A DNA stretch of 42,757 nucleotides from CAWULT01 sp963923455 (GTDB lineage: Bacteria; Acidobacteriota; Vicinamibacteria; Vicinamibacterales; UBA2999). The DNA lies in NCBI GenBank assembly GCA_963923455.1, contig CAWULT010000029.1:1-42757 (forward strand), in the 5' to 3' direction. The position numbers and the translations under genes were made by a program. Of the stretch, positions 16,668 to 25,261 are shown piece after piece (within the stretch, counting starts at the first letter, position 1; the number at the start of each line of letters is the position of its first letter). The notes below the pieces were generated by a model. That model ran no database searches. It was not told where the DNA came from and was given only the letters and a program-made list of their open reading frames with translations.

Positions 16668-18002
16668 ATGCGCATGATTCCCAGGTTCGACGTTCCAGGC
16701 CCCAGGGCGCGCGCGGTGCTCGCCCGCGACGCCGCGGTCATCTCGCCGTCATACCCGCGCGCGTCTCAGTTCGTGATGGCGCGCGGCCGGGGCACCGAGG
16801 TCTGGGACGTCGACGGCAACCGCTACCTGGACTTTTCCGCCGGCATCGCGGTGTGCGCGACGGGGCACGCCCATCCGGACGTGGTCCGCGCCGTCCAGGA
16901 GCAGGCCGCGGCGTTCCTGCACGTCTCGTCGGACTTCTACCACGAGCGCATGGTGGAGCTGGCCGAGGCGCTCGACGAGATCGCCCCGTTTGCCGAGGAC
17001 GCGCGCTGCTTCCTGGCCAACTCCGGAACCGAGGCGGTCGAGGCGGCGATCAAGCTCGCCCGCCACCACACCGGCCGGCCGCGGTTCCTCGCCTTCCAGG
17101 GTGCCTTCCACGGCCGGACGATGGGCTCGCTCGCGTTCACCGCGTCGAAGCCCGTGCAGCGCCGCGGGTTCGCACCCATGATGCCGGGCGTGACGCACGC
17201 ACCGTATCCGAACCCGTATCGCCCGCGGCTGCGCTGGAACCCCGACGCCGGCGAGGACGCCGCCACGGTGGTCGTCGACTACATCGAACAGGCGCTCTTC
17301 ACCAGCGAGGTGCCGCCCGACGAGGTGGCCGCCATCCTCGTGGAACCCATCCTGGGCGAGGGCGGCTACGTGGTGCCGCCGGCGTCGTTCCTGCCACGGC
17401 TGCGGCAGCTCTGCGACGCGCACGGCATCCTGTTGATCGTCGACGAGGTGCAGTCCGGCATGGGGCGGACGGGCCGGTGGTGGGCCGTCGAGCACTGGGG
17501 CGTGGAGCCCGACATCGTCTGCGCGGCCAAGGGCATCGCCAGCGGGGTGCCGCTCGGCGCCACCATCGCCAGGACGTCGCTGATGACCTGGCCGCCAGGG
17601 GCGCACGGCAACACGTTCGGCGGCAATCCCCTGGCCTGCGTGGCGGCGCTCGAGACGATCCGGCTCCTGCGCGAGGGCCTGATCGACAACGCGGCCGCCA
17701 TGGGCGCGCGCGCGATCGCCGCGCTGGAGGACATGCGGTCGAGGCACCCCGCCATCGGCGACGTCCGCGGCAAGGGACTGATGATCGGCGTCGAGTTCGT
17801 GGCCGACGCGGACAGCCGGGCGCGGGCGCCACGACTGCGCGACGCAGTGGTGCGCTCCGCCTTCGAGCACGGCCTGCTGCTGCTTTCCTGCGGCCGCAAT
17901 ACGATCAGACTGACGCCCCCGCTCACGGTGAGCGCCGCCGAGATCGACGAGGCCCTGGAGATCTTCGAACTGGCGGTCGGCGAGGCCGAACGGCTGGCCT
18001 GA
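16668..18002 (+). CDS. Class III pyridoxal-phosphate aminotransferase
   Basis: 444-residue PLP enzyme of the acetylornithine/4-aminobutyrate aminotransferase class. The PLP lysine is K288 in CAAKGIASGVPLGA, preceded by the class III signature LLIVDEVQSGMGRTGRWWAVEHWG. Other features are NSGTEAVEAAIKLAR and FHGRTMGSLAFTASK. The sequence resembles 4-aminobutyrate/aspartate-family transaminases more than ArgD, but the amino donor is uncertain. The ATG at 16668 is chosen (a second ATG lies 6 bases later). It stands alone on the plus strand, divergent from the acyl-CoA dehydrogenase operon and convergent with the DASS transporter gene. Confidence 0.9.
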   Translation: MRMIPRFDVPGPRARAVLARDAAVISPSYPRASQFVMARGRGTEVWDVDGNRYLDFSAGIAVCATGHAHPDVVRAVQEQAAAFLHVSSDFYHERMVELAEALDEIAPFAEDARCFLANSGTEAVEAAIKLARHHTGRPRFLAFQGAFHGRTMGSLAFTASKPVQRRGFAPMMPGVTHAPYPNPYRPRLRWNPDAGEDAATVVVDYIEQALFTSEVPPDEVAAILVEPILGEGGYVVPPASFLPRLRQLCDAHGILLIVDEVQSGMGRTGRWWAVEHWGVEPDIVCAAKGIASGVPLGATIARTSLMTWPPGAHGNTFGGNPLACVAALETIRLLREGLIDNAAAMGARAIAALEDMRSRHPAIGDVRGKGLMIGVEFVADADSRARAPRLRDAVVRSAFEHGLLLLSCGRNTIRLTPPLTVSAAEIDEALEIFELAVGEAERLA

Positions 18003-18066
18003 CGGCGCGGACGCCTGCGTCCCGCTGGTCGATGCCGACCTGCGTCGACCGCGCCGGGCGGCGGGC

Positions 18067-19506
18067 TCAGAAGCCGAGGTACGCCAGCCAGGGCACCGTC
18101 ACCAGGAGGTGCACGGCCAGGTACACCGCGCCGAGCAGCCCTCCGATCACCCAGAAGTCCCGGCGCGTGATGAAGCCGCTGCCGTAGTAGATGACGCTCT
18201 GCCCGGCGGCGTACGCCGTCAGCGCGCCCATCAGGCCCAGCGAGTAGCCGAGCAGCAGGCCCCACGTCCGCGGCGTCGCCCCGGGCAGCGTGACGGCCAC
18301 GCCGAAGAAGACGGGCAGCAGGCTCGCCGCGTGCGCCGTGATGCTGGCGAAGCAGTAGTGCAGGACGAAGAACGCCGCCACCACCGCCACCATCGAGCCG
18401 TAGTGACCGAAACCGGCGAAGGTCGGCGCCAGCGACTGCGCCAGCCACGTCACGAAGCCCGTGTCGGCCAGCCCTCCGGCCAGCGTCACGAGCGTCGCGA
18501 ACCAGACCAGCACGTTCCACGCCGTCGCGTGGCCGACGACGTCGTCCCACGTGACGACGTCGCACACCACCATGCCCAGCACGACCAGGATGGCGCTGAC
18601 GGCGGGATCCATCCACCCGGTGGCGCCCACCCAGAGGCCGAGCGCCACGAGCACCAGCACCAGCAGCGTGAGCTCGGCCCGCCCCATCGGCCCCATCGCG
18701 GCGAGTTCCGCGGCGGCCCATCGCGGCGCCTCCGGCGCGGAGCGGATCTCGGGCGGGTAGGCGACGAACAGCACGAGCGGCGACAGCACGAACAGCAGCA
18801 GCCCCGCCGGCGCGAAGCCGACGAACCACTGCACCCACGACACCGAGACCCCGGCGGTTCGCTGGAACAGCGACACCGCGAACGTGTTGGGTGCGAGCGC
18901 CGTGATGAACAGGCTGCTCGTGACGAAGCTCGACGCGAGCGCGGTGTAGAGCAGGTAGGCGCCGATGCGCCGGGCGGTACCGTCGCCGGGCCTCGAGCCG
19001 TACAGCTCAGGAATGTGCCGCACGACCGGATAGACCGTGCCGGCGCTGCGCGCGGTCGCCGACGCGGTGAACGGGGCGAGCGCGAGGTCGGCGAGCGCCA
19101 CGGCATAGCCGAGGCCCAGCGTGCGGCCGCCCAGCCGGCGCACCAGGTGCAGCGCCACGCGCTTGCCCAGGCCGGTCTTGGTGTAGCCGAGCGTGAAGAT
19201 GTAGCCCGCGAACACGAGCCAGATCGTCGCGTTGCCGAAGCCGCTGAGGGCCCACTGCGCGGACTGCGCGGGCGTGTCCTTGACGAGGCCGGACGCCGCC
19301 GCCGCGACGACCCCGATCAGGCCGACGGCAGCCGGCGGCAGCGGCTCGGTGATGATGCCGGCGATCACCGTGACGAACAGCGCGAAGTACCGCCAGGCGC
19401 CGACGGTGAGGCCGGGCGGTGCGGGGGCCAGCGCGATCAGGGCGCCAAGGGCGAGTGGCGCCGCGAGCGCCCCCATCCGCCGTGCCCCGCCGTCGCCGCC
19501 GGCCAT
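18067..19506 (-). CDS. DASS family anion/sodium symporter (SLC13 type)
   Basis: 479-residue inner-membrane carrier with about 11-12 hydrophobic segments, of the divalent anion:Na+ symporter family that takes up di- and tricarboxylates. Family phrases include IITEPLPPAAVGL, SGFGNATIWLVFAGYIF, a mid-protein TASATARSAGTVYPV and, in the second half, SITAHAASLLPVFFG and TAYAAGQSVIYYGSGF. It sits last in a three-gene operon 13 bases after MmgE/PrpD. No strong ribosome-binding site is visible at 19506, which agrees with coupling to the upstream gene. Likely substrates are organic acids handled by the MmgE/PrpD partner, but this is inference. Confidence 0.87.
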   Translation of the reverse strand: MAGGDGGARRMGALAAPLALGALIALAPAPPGLTVGAWRYFALFVTVIAGIITEPLPPAAVGLIGVVAAAASGLVKDTPAQSAQWALSGFGNATIWLVFAGYIFTLGYTKTGLGKRVALHLVRRLGGRTLGLGYAVALADLALAPFTASATARSAGTVYPVVRHIPELYGSRPGDGTARRIGAYLLYTALASSFVTSSLFITALAPNTFAVSLFQRTAGVSVSWVQWFVGFAPAGLLLFVLSPLVLFVAYPPEIRSAPEAPRWAAAELAAMGPMGRAELTLLVLVLVALGLWVGATGWMDPAVSAILVVLGMVVCDVVTWDDVVGHATAWNVLVWFATLVTLAGGLADTGFVTWLAQSLAPTFAGFGHYGSMVAVVAAFFVLHYCFASITAHAASLLPVFFGVAVTLPGATPRTWGLLLGYSLGLMGALTAYAAGQSVIYYGSGFITRRDFWVIGGLLGAVYLAVHLLVTVPWLAYLGF

Positions 19507-19519
19507 GCGTGCGCAGCGC

Positions 19520-20956
19520 CTAGCTGACCCGCCCGGCGCCCACGGTCGACGTCAGCAGCTGGCTGACGTCGCTCAACCGCTCCGTCCCGGCCACGGTGTC
19601 GGCCAGCCGCGCCCGTTCGTCTGACGACAGGAAGCCGCTGGCGTTGTCGTCGAACTTCGCGCGCAGTTCCCCGGTGGTCATCGGGTTCTCGGCCGACCCG
19701 CGGTTGTACTCCTCCACCTCGGTCAGCACGCGCCCGTCCGTCAACGTCACGGTGACGGCGCCCTTGAAGCGGCCGGGCCCCGGATAGGCCGGGTCGACGT
19801 GGTAGTGCACGCGCTGCGCCAGCGCGAGCACCTCGGGGTTCAGGCGCATCCGGTCCTCGTAGGCGCGCCGGCCGAGCTCGCCGGCCACCAGCGTCTCGGC
19901 CATCGTGTACTGCAGGCACACGCGACAGTGCGCCTGCGACGCGGGAGCCGTCTTCTCGGCCACGGGCTCGCAGACGATCGACACGTTGAACTCGGCCACC
20001 GGGCAGTCGATGCGGGCCACGTCGGCCGCGGTCAGGCGGTGCGCCTCTCGAAGCCGCAGCAGGGCCGACACGTAGGGATGCAGCACGTGGGCCGTCGGGA
20101 AGGGCTTGAAGGAGGCGTTGCGGCTCTCCCACTCGACGCCGAGCCCGTCGGTGATGCGGCCGAAGTTCCTCGCCACGTCCGCCGCCTGCAGGTGAGACGC
20201 GAAGAGGCCGAACCGGCCCTCGAACACCCTCGGCGGACCCGTCATGCCCGCCTGCGCCAGCACGGCCGCCGTGATGCCGCTCTGGGCCGCCCACCCCGAG
20301 TGCAGGAACTTGGTCTGCGTGCCGTCCACCCAGCACTCGAGCAGACCCGCGGCGAAGCTGCCGCAGGTGCCCGCCGCCCAGGCCAGCGCCTGCGCGTCGA
20401 GCCCCAGGAGCTTCCCCGCGCCGTAGGTGATGCCGAACGGCGCGAACAGACCCGTCGGGTGGAAGCCGCGGCGGTGGAACTGCCCGGGCGACACGCACCC
20501 GACCCGGCAGGCGACCTCGTTGGCGATCGCAACGGCCAGAATCGCGTCGCGGCCCGAGACGCGGCGCGTCTCCGACAGCGCGAGGGCCGACACCACCGCC
20601 GGGCTGCTCATGTGGACGATCGACTCGTTGTGGGTGTCGTCGTATTCGAGCGCCTGCGGAAACGCGGCGTTGGCCATCGCCGCCGCGGTCAGCCCGACGC
20701 GGTCGCCCGTGCCGATCACGCGGCACGGCCCCCCGGGCGACAGTGCGAGTGCCGCCCTCCGGACCGATGCGCCGAATGGCGTTTCGGCTCCCGCCAGCGC
20801 CAGGCCCAGGACGTCGAGGATCCGGAGCTTGGTCGCCTCGACGACGTCCGCCGGCAAGTCCTCGTAGCGCACCCGCGCCACCCAGTCGGCCACTTGCGTG
20901 GCCAGCGTGCCTGCTTCAGCCGCCGTACCCCTCGTCCCTGTGGTCTCCGCTGCCAT
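19520..20956 (-). CDS. MmgE/PrpD family protein
   Basis: 478-residue member of the MmgE/PrpD family, which contains 2-methylcitrate dehydratase, cis-aconitate decarboxylase-like and related acid dehydratases. Recognisable segments are ATKLRILDVLGLALAGAETP, NAAFPQALEYDDTHNESIVHMSSP (catalytic-face Asp/His region), FGITYGAGKLLGLD and FKPFPTAHVLHPYV. Full length for the family. The ATG directly follows the MFS stop (TGA-ATG). There is no PrpB or PrpC nearby, so the propionate pathway is unlikely; being flanked by two organic-acid carriers suggests dehydration or isomerisation of an imported acid. A second, broken family member lies at 35697-35898. Confidence 0.9.
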   Translation of the reverse strand: MAAETTGTRGTAAEAGTLATQVADWVARVRYEDLPADVVEATKLRILDVLGLALAGAETPFGASVRRAALALSPGGPCRVIGTGDRVGLTAAAMANAAFPQALEYDDTHNESIVHMSSPAVVSALALSETRRVSGRDAILAVAIANEVACRVGCVSPGQFHRRGFHPTGLFAPFGITYGAGKLLGLDAQALAWAAGTCGSFAAGLLECWVDGTQTKFLHSGWAAQSGITAAVLAQAGMTGPPRVFEGRFGLFASHLQAADVARNFGRITDGLGVEWESRNASFKPFPTAHVLHPYVSALLRLREAHRLTAADVARIDCPVAEFNVSIVCEPVAEKTAPASQAHCRVCLQYTMAETLVAGELGRRAYEDRMRLNPEVLALAQRVHYHVDPAYPGPGRFKGAVTVTLTDGRVLTEVEEYNRGSAENPMTTGELRAKFDDNASGFLSSDERARLADTVAGTERLSDVSQLLTSTVGAGRVS

Positions 20957-22273
20957 TCACTCCCCCGGGGCCAGCCGCGTCATCCACCACGACAGCGCCG
21001 CGGCCAGGAGCAGGAATCCCCCCATCGCCAGCAGGCCCGCCGAGAAGGATCCCGTCTCGTCCGTCAACCAGCCCATTACGAACGGACCGACGAAGCCCCC
21101 GGCCGTCCCCACCGAATTGATGAAGGCCAGACCACCGGCCGCGGCCAGGCCCGTCAGGAACCGCGGCGGAATGGTCCAGAACAGCGCGCGCGCGGCGTTG
21201 ACGCCGCTCACCGCGATCGTCACGCCGATCACCGACGTCCACAGGCTTCCGGACGTGCCGATCGCCACGACGAAGCCGGCGGCGGCGACCACGCAGGCCG
21301 CCGCCAGGTTGCCCACCTTGTTGCCGCGCCGGTCCACGCGGCCCGCCCAGACGATCATCACCGCGCTCGCCACGGCATAGCAGGCGCTCGTGACGAACCC
21401 GATCTGGATGTCGGACAGGACGCCCGTCTTCAGGATCTGCGGCAGGAAGATGCCGATGCCGTACGACCCGACGAGGAAGCCGAACTGCACGCCGGCCAGC
21501 GTCAGCACGCGCGGGTCGCGCAGCGCCACCGACAGCTTGTGCACGGCCTTCGGGCGCTGCTCGGCGGCCAGCCGCTCGCGCACGATCCGGCGCTCGTCCT
21601 CGGTCAGCCACGTCGCGTCTTCGGGGCGCTCGGCCACGAACCACAGCAGGGCAATGCCGGCCATGACGGCGGGAATCCCCTCGAGAATGAACAGCCACTG
21701 CCAGCCGGCCACGCCCCAGACGCCATCCATGGCCAGGAACAGGCTGGACGCCGGTCCGCCGACGACCGACGAAATCGGAATCGCCACCATGAACCACGCA
21801 ATGATGCGTGTGCGGTACTCGGCCGGAAACCACGTGCTGAGGTAGAACGCCACGCCCGGAAAGAAGCCCGCCTCGGCCGCGCCGAGGAGCAACCGCAGCA
21901 GGTAGAAGCTGGTGGGCCCCACGGCCAGCGCGGTCAGGGCCGACACGAGCCCCCACGAGATCATGATCCGCGACAGCCAGACACGCGCGCCGACGCGATA
22001 CAGCACGACGTTGCTCGGCATCTCGAGCAGGCAGTACCCCAGGAAGAAGATGCCGGCGCCGATGCCGAGCTGCGTCTGCGACAGGCCGATGGCCCGGTTC
22101 ATCGTCAGCGACGCGAACGCGATGTTGGTGCGATCCAGATAGTTCAGCACGTAGCTGACCGTCAGGATCGGCATCACGCGCCACGCAATCTTGGCGAACA
22201 CGCGGCGCTGGTCGTCGGCCGTCGAGGACACGGGCGCCGGAGGAGCGTCCCGAAGGACCGTAGGGGGCTGCAT
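20957..22273 (-). CDS. MFS transporter, anion:cation symporter type
   Basis: 438-residue, 12-helix permease of the anion:cation symporter branch of the major facilitator superfamily (tartrate, phthalate and hydroxy-acid carriers). The first helix has the branch signature VLNYLDRTNIAFA with the membrane Asp and Arg. Other phrases are GYCLLEMPSNVVLYRVGARVW, LLGAAEAGFFPGVAFYLSTWFP and the cytoplasmic loop after helix 6 (ERPEDATWLTEDER). It is first in an operon with MmgE/PrpD and DASS. The start at 22273 is divergent from the hydroxyacid dehydrogenase gene. Two unrelated anion carriers in one operon is notable. Confidence 0.9.
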   Translation of the reverse strand: MQPPTVLRDAPPAPVSSTADDQRRVFAKIAWRVMPILTVSYVLNYLDRTNIAFASLTMNRAIGLSQTQLGIGAGIFFLGYCLLEMPSNVVLYRVGARVWLSRIMISWGLVSALTALAVGPTSFYLLRLLLGAAEAGFFPGVAFYLSTWFPAEYRTRIIAWFMVAIPISSVVGGPASSLFLAMDGVWGVAGWQWLFILEGIPAVMAGIALLWFVAERPEDATWLTEDERRIVRERLAAEQRPKAVHKLSVALRDPRVLTLAGVQFGFLVGSYGIGIFLPQILKTGVLSDIQIGFVTSACYAVASAVMIVWAGRVDRRGNKVGNLAAACVVAAAGFVVAIGTSGSLWTSVIGVTIAVSGVNAARALFWTIPPRFLTGLAAAGGLAFINSVGTAGGFVGPFVMGWLTDETGSFSAGLLAMGGFLLLAAALSWWMTRLAPGE

Positions 22274-22344
22274 GAGTGTCGGTGGAGAATACGTCAGACG
22301 GAAGCACGAGGGAATACGACAGACGGGGGATGGGGCTGGACGCC

Positions 22345-23304
22345 ATGACCAGAGTGACGTGTGCAGTGCTGGACGACTATCAGGGCGTGGCCCTGTCGAT
22401 GGCGGACTGGTCCGCCGTGGCGGACCGGGTGGACGTCCGCGTCTTTCGCGAGCGATTCGAGTCCGAGAACGCCCTCGTGGCGGCCCTTGGCGACTGCGCG
22501 ATCGTCGTGATCATGCGGGAGCGCACCCCCTTCCCCGCGTCGCTGCTGGCGCGGCTGCCCGCGTTGCGGCTGCTCGTGACCACCGGCATGAAGAACGCCG
22601 CGGTGGACGTCGCGGCGGCCAGGGCCCGAGGCATCACCGTCTGCGGCACGGCCAGCGCCTCGGCGCCCCCGGCGGAGCTGACCTGGGCGCTGCTCCTGGC
22701 GCTGGCCAAGCACGTCGTCCCCGAGCACACCTCGTTCGCGAACCGGGGTCCGTGGCAGCGCACCATCGGCGTCGACCTGTACGGCAGGCGCCTGGGGCTG
22801 CTGGGCCTGGGCAAGATCGGCACGCGCGTGGCCCGGGTGGGGCTGGCCTTCGGCATGGACGTGATGGCCTGGAGCCAGAACCTGACGGCGGAGCGGGCGG
22901 CCGAGGCCGGGGTGCGGCTCGCCGGCTCGAAGGAGGAACTGATCGAGACGAGCGACTTCGTGTCGATCCACTTGATCCTCAGCGGGCGCACGCGCGGGCT
23001 GCTGGACGCCGACGCCCTGCGGCGGATGAAGCGGACGGCGTTCCTCATCAACACCTCGCGCGCGCCCATCGTCGACCGGGACGCGCTGGTGCGGGCCCTG
23101 CGGGAGGGCTGGATCGCCGGTGCCGGCCTCGACGTGTTCGAGGTGGAGCCCGTGCCGGCCGACGACCCCCTGCGGTCGATGCCCAACGTCGTGGCGACGC
23201 CGCATGTCGGCTATGTCAGCGACGCCAACTACCGGACGTACTTCGGCGAGGCCGTCGACGACATCCGGGCGTTCCTCGACGGCGCGCCCGTGCGGGTGCT
23301 GTAG
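22345..23304 (+). CDS. D-2-hydroxyacid dehydrogenase family protein
   Basis: 319-residue NAD(P)-dependent oxidoreductase of the D-isomer-specific 2-hydroxyacid dehydrogenase family. The dinucleotide fold is GLLGLGKIGTRVA. Catalytic residues are the Arg in NTSRAPIVD, the Glu in DVFEVEP and the His in TPHVGYVS. The catalytic domain begins VTCAVLDDYQGVA. I prefer ATG 22345, which has a GGGG about 9 bases upstream; ATG 22330 is also in frame. The location opposite the MFS/MmgE/DASS operon suggests a shared regulatory region and reduction or oxidation of an imported 2-hydroxyacid. The substrate could be a glyoxylate- or phosphoglycerate-like acid. Confidence 0.88.
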   Translation: MTRVTCAVLDDYQGVALSMADWSAVADRVDVRVFRERFESENALVAALGDCAIVVIMRERTPFPASLLARLPALRLLVTTGMKNAAVDVAAARARGITVCGTASASAPPAELTWALLLALAKHVVPEHTSFANRGPWQRTIGVDLYGRRLGLLGLGKIGTRVARVGLAFGMDVMAWSQNLTAERAAEAGVRLAGSKEELIETSDFVSIHLILSGRTRGLLDADALRRMKRTAFLINTSRAPIVDRDALVRALREGWIAGAGLDVFEVEPVPADDPLRSMPNVVATPHVGYVSDANYRTYFGEAVDDIRAFLDGAPVRVL

Positions 23305-23374
23305 TCCGGGAACGGGGCTCACGTGCTCGTGGCGGGGCATCGGCAGACCGATTGAGACCGGTGGGGTGACGCGG

Positions 23375-23776
23375 ATGCGCGACCTGCTCTTCTACGACGG
23401 CACGTGCGGCCTGTGCCACTGGGCCGTCCGGGTCGCCGCAACCCGCGATCGGGCGGGCGTGTTCGCCTTCGCGCCGCTCGGCGGCCGCACCGCCGCGGCG
23501 ACGCTGCCGCCGGACACGCGCGCCAGCCTGCCCGACAGCATCGTCGTGCTGACGACGGAGGGGACGCTGCTGGTCCGCTCCGATGCAGTAGTCCACGTCC
23601 TGGCGCGACTGGGGGGCGGGTGGCGCCTGGGGGCCGCGGTCATCAGGGCCGTGCCGCGCGTGCTGCGCGATGCGGTGTACGAGATCGTGGCGCGCACCCG
23701 ATACGGTCTGTTCGGGCGGACGACCACGGCCTGCCCGCTGGTGCCGGACCACCTGCGCACGCGGTTCCTGGAATAG
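23375..23776 (+). CDS. DCC family thiol-disulfide oxidoreductase (DUF393)
   Basis: 133-residue small protein of the DCC1-like/DUF393 family. The N-terminal LLFYDGTCGLCHWAVR contains the D-G-x-C-x-x-C redox motif. The rest (RAVPRVLRDAVYEIVARTRYGLFG) is the usual C-terminal helix of the family. The ATG at 23375 has a GGTGGGG about 8 bases upstream. It follows the hydroxyacid dehydrogenase by 70 bases and may be on the same message. Physiological redox partner unknown. Confidence 0.83.
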   Translation: MRDLLFYDGTCGLCHWAVRVAATRDRAGVFAFAPLGGRTAAATLPPDTRASLPDSIVVLTTEGTLLVRSDAVVHVLARLGGGWRLGAAVIRAVPRVLRDAVYEIVARTRYGLFGRTTTACPLVPDHLRTRFLE

Positions 23777-23878
23777 GGCCCGAAGGCGGCGGACACCAGG
23801 CGGCCGCCAGCGTCCGGCGCCACTTCGGCGCCGCGCCGGCGCTGAGACTACCGCTGGGTCCGCGGCACCCAGTTCCGG

Positions 23879-24283
23879 CTACTGCGCCCCGGCAGGGGCC
23901 CCGGTGGCGCCGCCCGCGAAGATCTTCTTGCCGTCGGCCGTCGTGATGGTGGCCACGCCGACGTTCATCGACGTCGCGATCTTGGCGCGGATGCCGGTGA
24001 CGGTGACGGTGTCACCCGGCTTCAGGGTGTCCTTGCGCCAGCCCTGCCGGTAGAGCGCGTTGGGCGGACCGCCCTCCACCTTGTAGACGATCGGCTTGCC
24101 ATCGGCGCCCTTGGTCTCGATGTGGGTGTAGATGTGGGGGTTCATCCACTCCACCTTCTGCACGGTACCCGTGAACGTGATCGGCTTGCTCGTGTCGAAC
24201 TCGGCCGAAATCGAGTGGTGCGCCGCCGCCGGCAGGGCGGCGAGCGCGGCGACCGCCGCCGCGAACCAGATCCTCGCTGTCAT
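23879..24283 (-). CDS. DUF6152 family exported protein
   Basis: 134-residue periplasmic protein of the DUF6152 family, common in Acidobacteriota and Proteobacteria. A signal peptide ends at AAAHHS, so the mature protein begins with the family hallmark HHSISAEFD. The domain then has FTGTVQKVEWMNPHIYTHIE, typical of the family, and resembles a small OB-like beta barrel. The ATG at 24283 is supported by a GGAGG site. It is the last gene of a six-gene exported-protein operon, 38 bases after the unnamed exported protein. Function is unknown; the His pair suggests metal binding. Confidence 0.85.
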   Translation of the reverse strand: MTARIWFAAAVAALAALPAAAHHSISAEFDTSKPITFTGTVQKVEWMNPHIYTHIETKGADGKPIVYKVEGGPPNALYRQGWRKDTLKPGDTVTVTGIRAKIATSMNVGVATITTADGKKIFAGGATGAPAGAQ

Positions 24284-24321
24284 GTCCGCCTCCTGAATAC
24301 CTTCACCGCCCGACGGCGCGG

Positions 24322-25200
24322 TCAGTCGAGATCCTCTGGAGCCTGCCAGATCTTGATGGCGCCGTCGAGGATGTTGTGCAGATTGTTCTCCTCGCACGAG
24401 TACTCCATCAGTACGTCGGGCGCGGGCTTGATCCGCCAGGTTCGGACGTTCATCCAGTCCTGGGTGTAGGCCTTCGGATCGTGCACCATGATGGTGTGCT
24501 CCATCGTCCGCGCGTCCGTCCGCGTGAACGTGTTGGTGAGCACCATCTCCTTGCTGTGCGGGTGGCCGTTGGTGTCGAGCTTCGTGTACCCGTTGAACCC
24601 GCGCGTCTCGATGACGAGCGTGTCACCCTCCCAGCGCCCGGTCGACACGCCGTTCCACGTCTCCGGCAGGTCGGAGGGCCACTTGAACGACGCACTGGTC
24701 GACACCCAGTGGTGCCAGGTGTTCTGCTCGAACAGGAAGGCCAGCGCGTCCGGGTGATGGATGATCTGCACGCCGTGCGGCGAGTTGATGTTGCGCGGCA
24801 TCCCGAACGGCAGGCAGTTGCCGGCGTAGTCGCCCTTCCCGACCGGGTCGTATCCCTTCCAGTGCTTCAGGCCCCACTCGGTGAACGGCAGGTCGAAGGT
24901 CCTCGCCGGGTCCACGGCATCGGCCAGCTTCTCGCCCTGGCGGGCGAACTTCAGCGGCTGCCGGGTCTTCGGGTCGAGCACGCGGCCGGGCGCCGCCATG
25001 TTCGGCGTATACGGGTTCGCCCACAACCCGCTCAGGTCGGGCTTGCCATTGGACAGCCGCGGCGCGGGACCGGCAGGGGCCTGGGGCGCCCCTCCGGTGC
25101 GGCCGCGTCCGGCGCCCTGCTGGGCGATCAGCGAGGGCACGGTCAGGAGCACCGCCGTCGCGGCAACGGCACAGGTGAACAGCGTGGTGCGGACTCTCAC
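24322..25200 (-). CDS. Exported protein of an unnamed family common beside DUF6152 genes
   Basis: 292-residue protein with a signal peptide (cleavage near LIAQQG) followed by a Gly/Pro/Ala linker. I recognise the recurring pattern but no function: KPDLSGLWANPYTP near the mature N-terminus, a Cys-containing CLPFGMPRNIN, the strand FLFEQNTWHHWV, GRWEGDTLVIETRGFN, PHSKEMVLTNTFTR and HDPKAYTQDW. Paralogues of this kind are very frequent in acidobacterial genomes, usually next to DUF6152, as here. The start is GTG at 25200 with a GGAGG 8 bases upstream. The DTLVIET and PHSKEM blocks look like a beta-sandwich. No catalytic motif can be named. Confidence 0.75.
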   Translation of the reverse strand: MRVRTTLFTCAVAATAVLLTVPSLIAQQGAGRGRTGGAPQAPAGPAPRLSNGKPDLSGLWANPYTPNMAAPGRVLDPKTRQPLKFARQGEKLADAVDPARTFDLPFTEWGLKHWKGYDPVGKGDYAGNCLPFGMPRNINSPHGVQIIHHPDALAFLFEQNTWHHWVSTSASFKWPSDLPETWNGVSTGRWEGDTLVIETRGFNGYTKLDTNGHPHSKEMVLTNTFTRTDARTMEHTIMVHDPKAYTQDWMNVRTWRIKPAPDVLMEYSCEENNLHNILDGAIKIWQAPEDLD

Positions 25201-25261
25201 GGGGCTTCCTCCTCGGATCGGGTGCGGGCCGGATTCTATACCCGCCCGGCACCGCCGCCCG

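Noticed and set aside
18007..18025. Terminator between the aminotransferase and DASS genes
   Set aside because: The stem is broken by an extra base and the loop would be only a few bases, with no T-tract. It is too weak to call.
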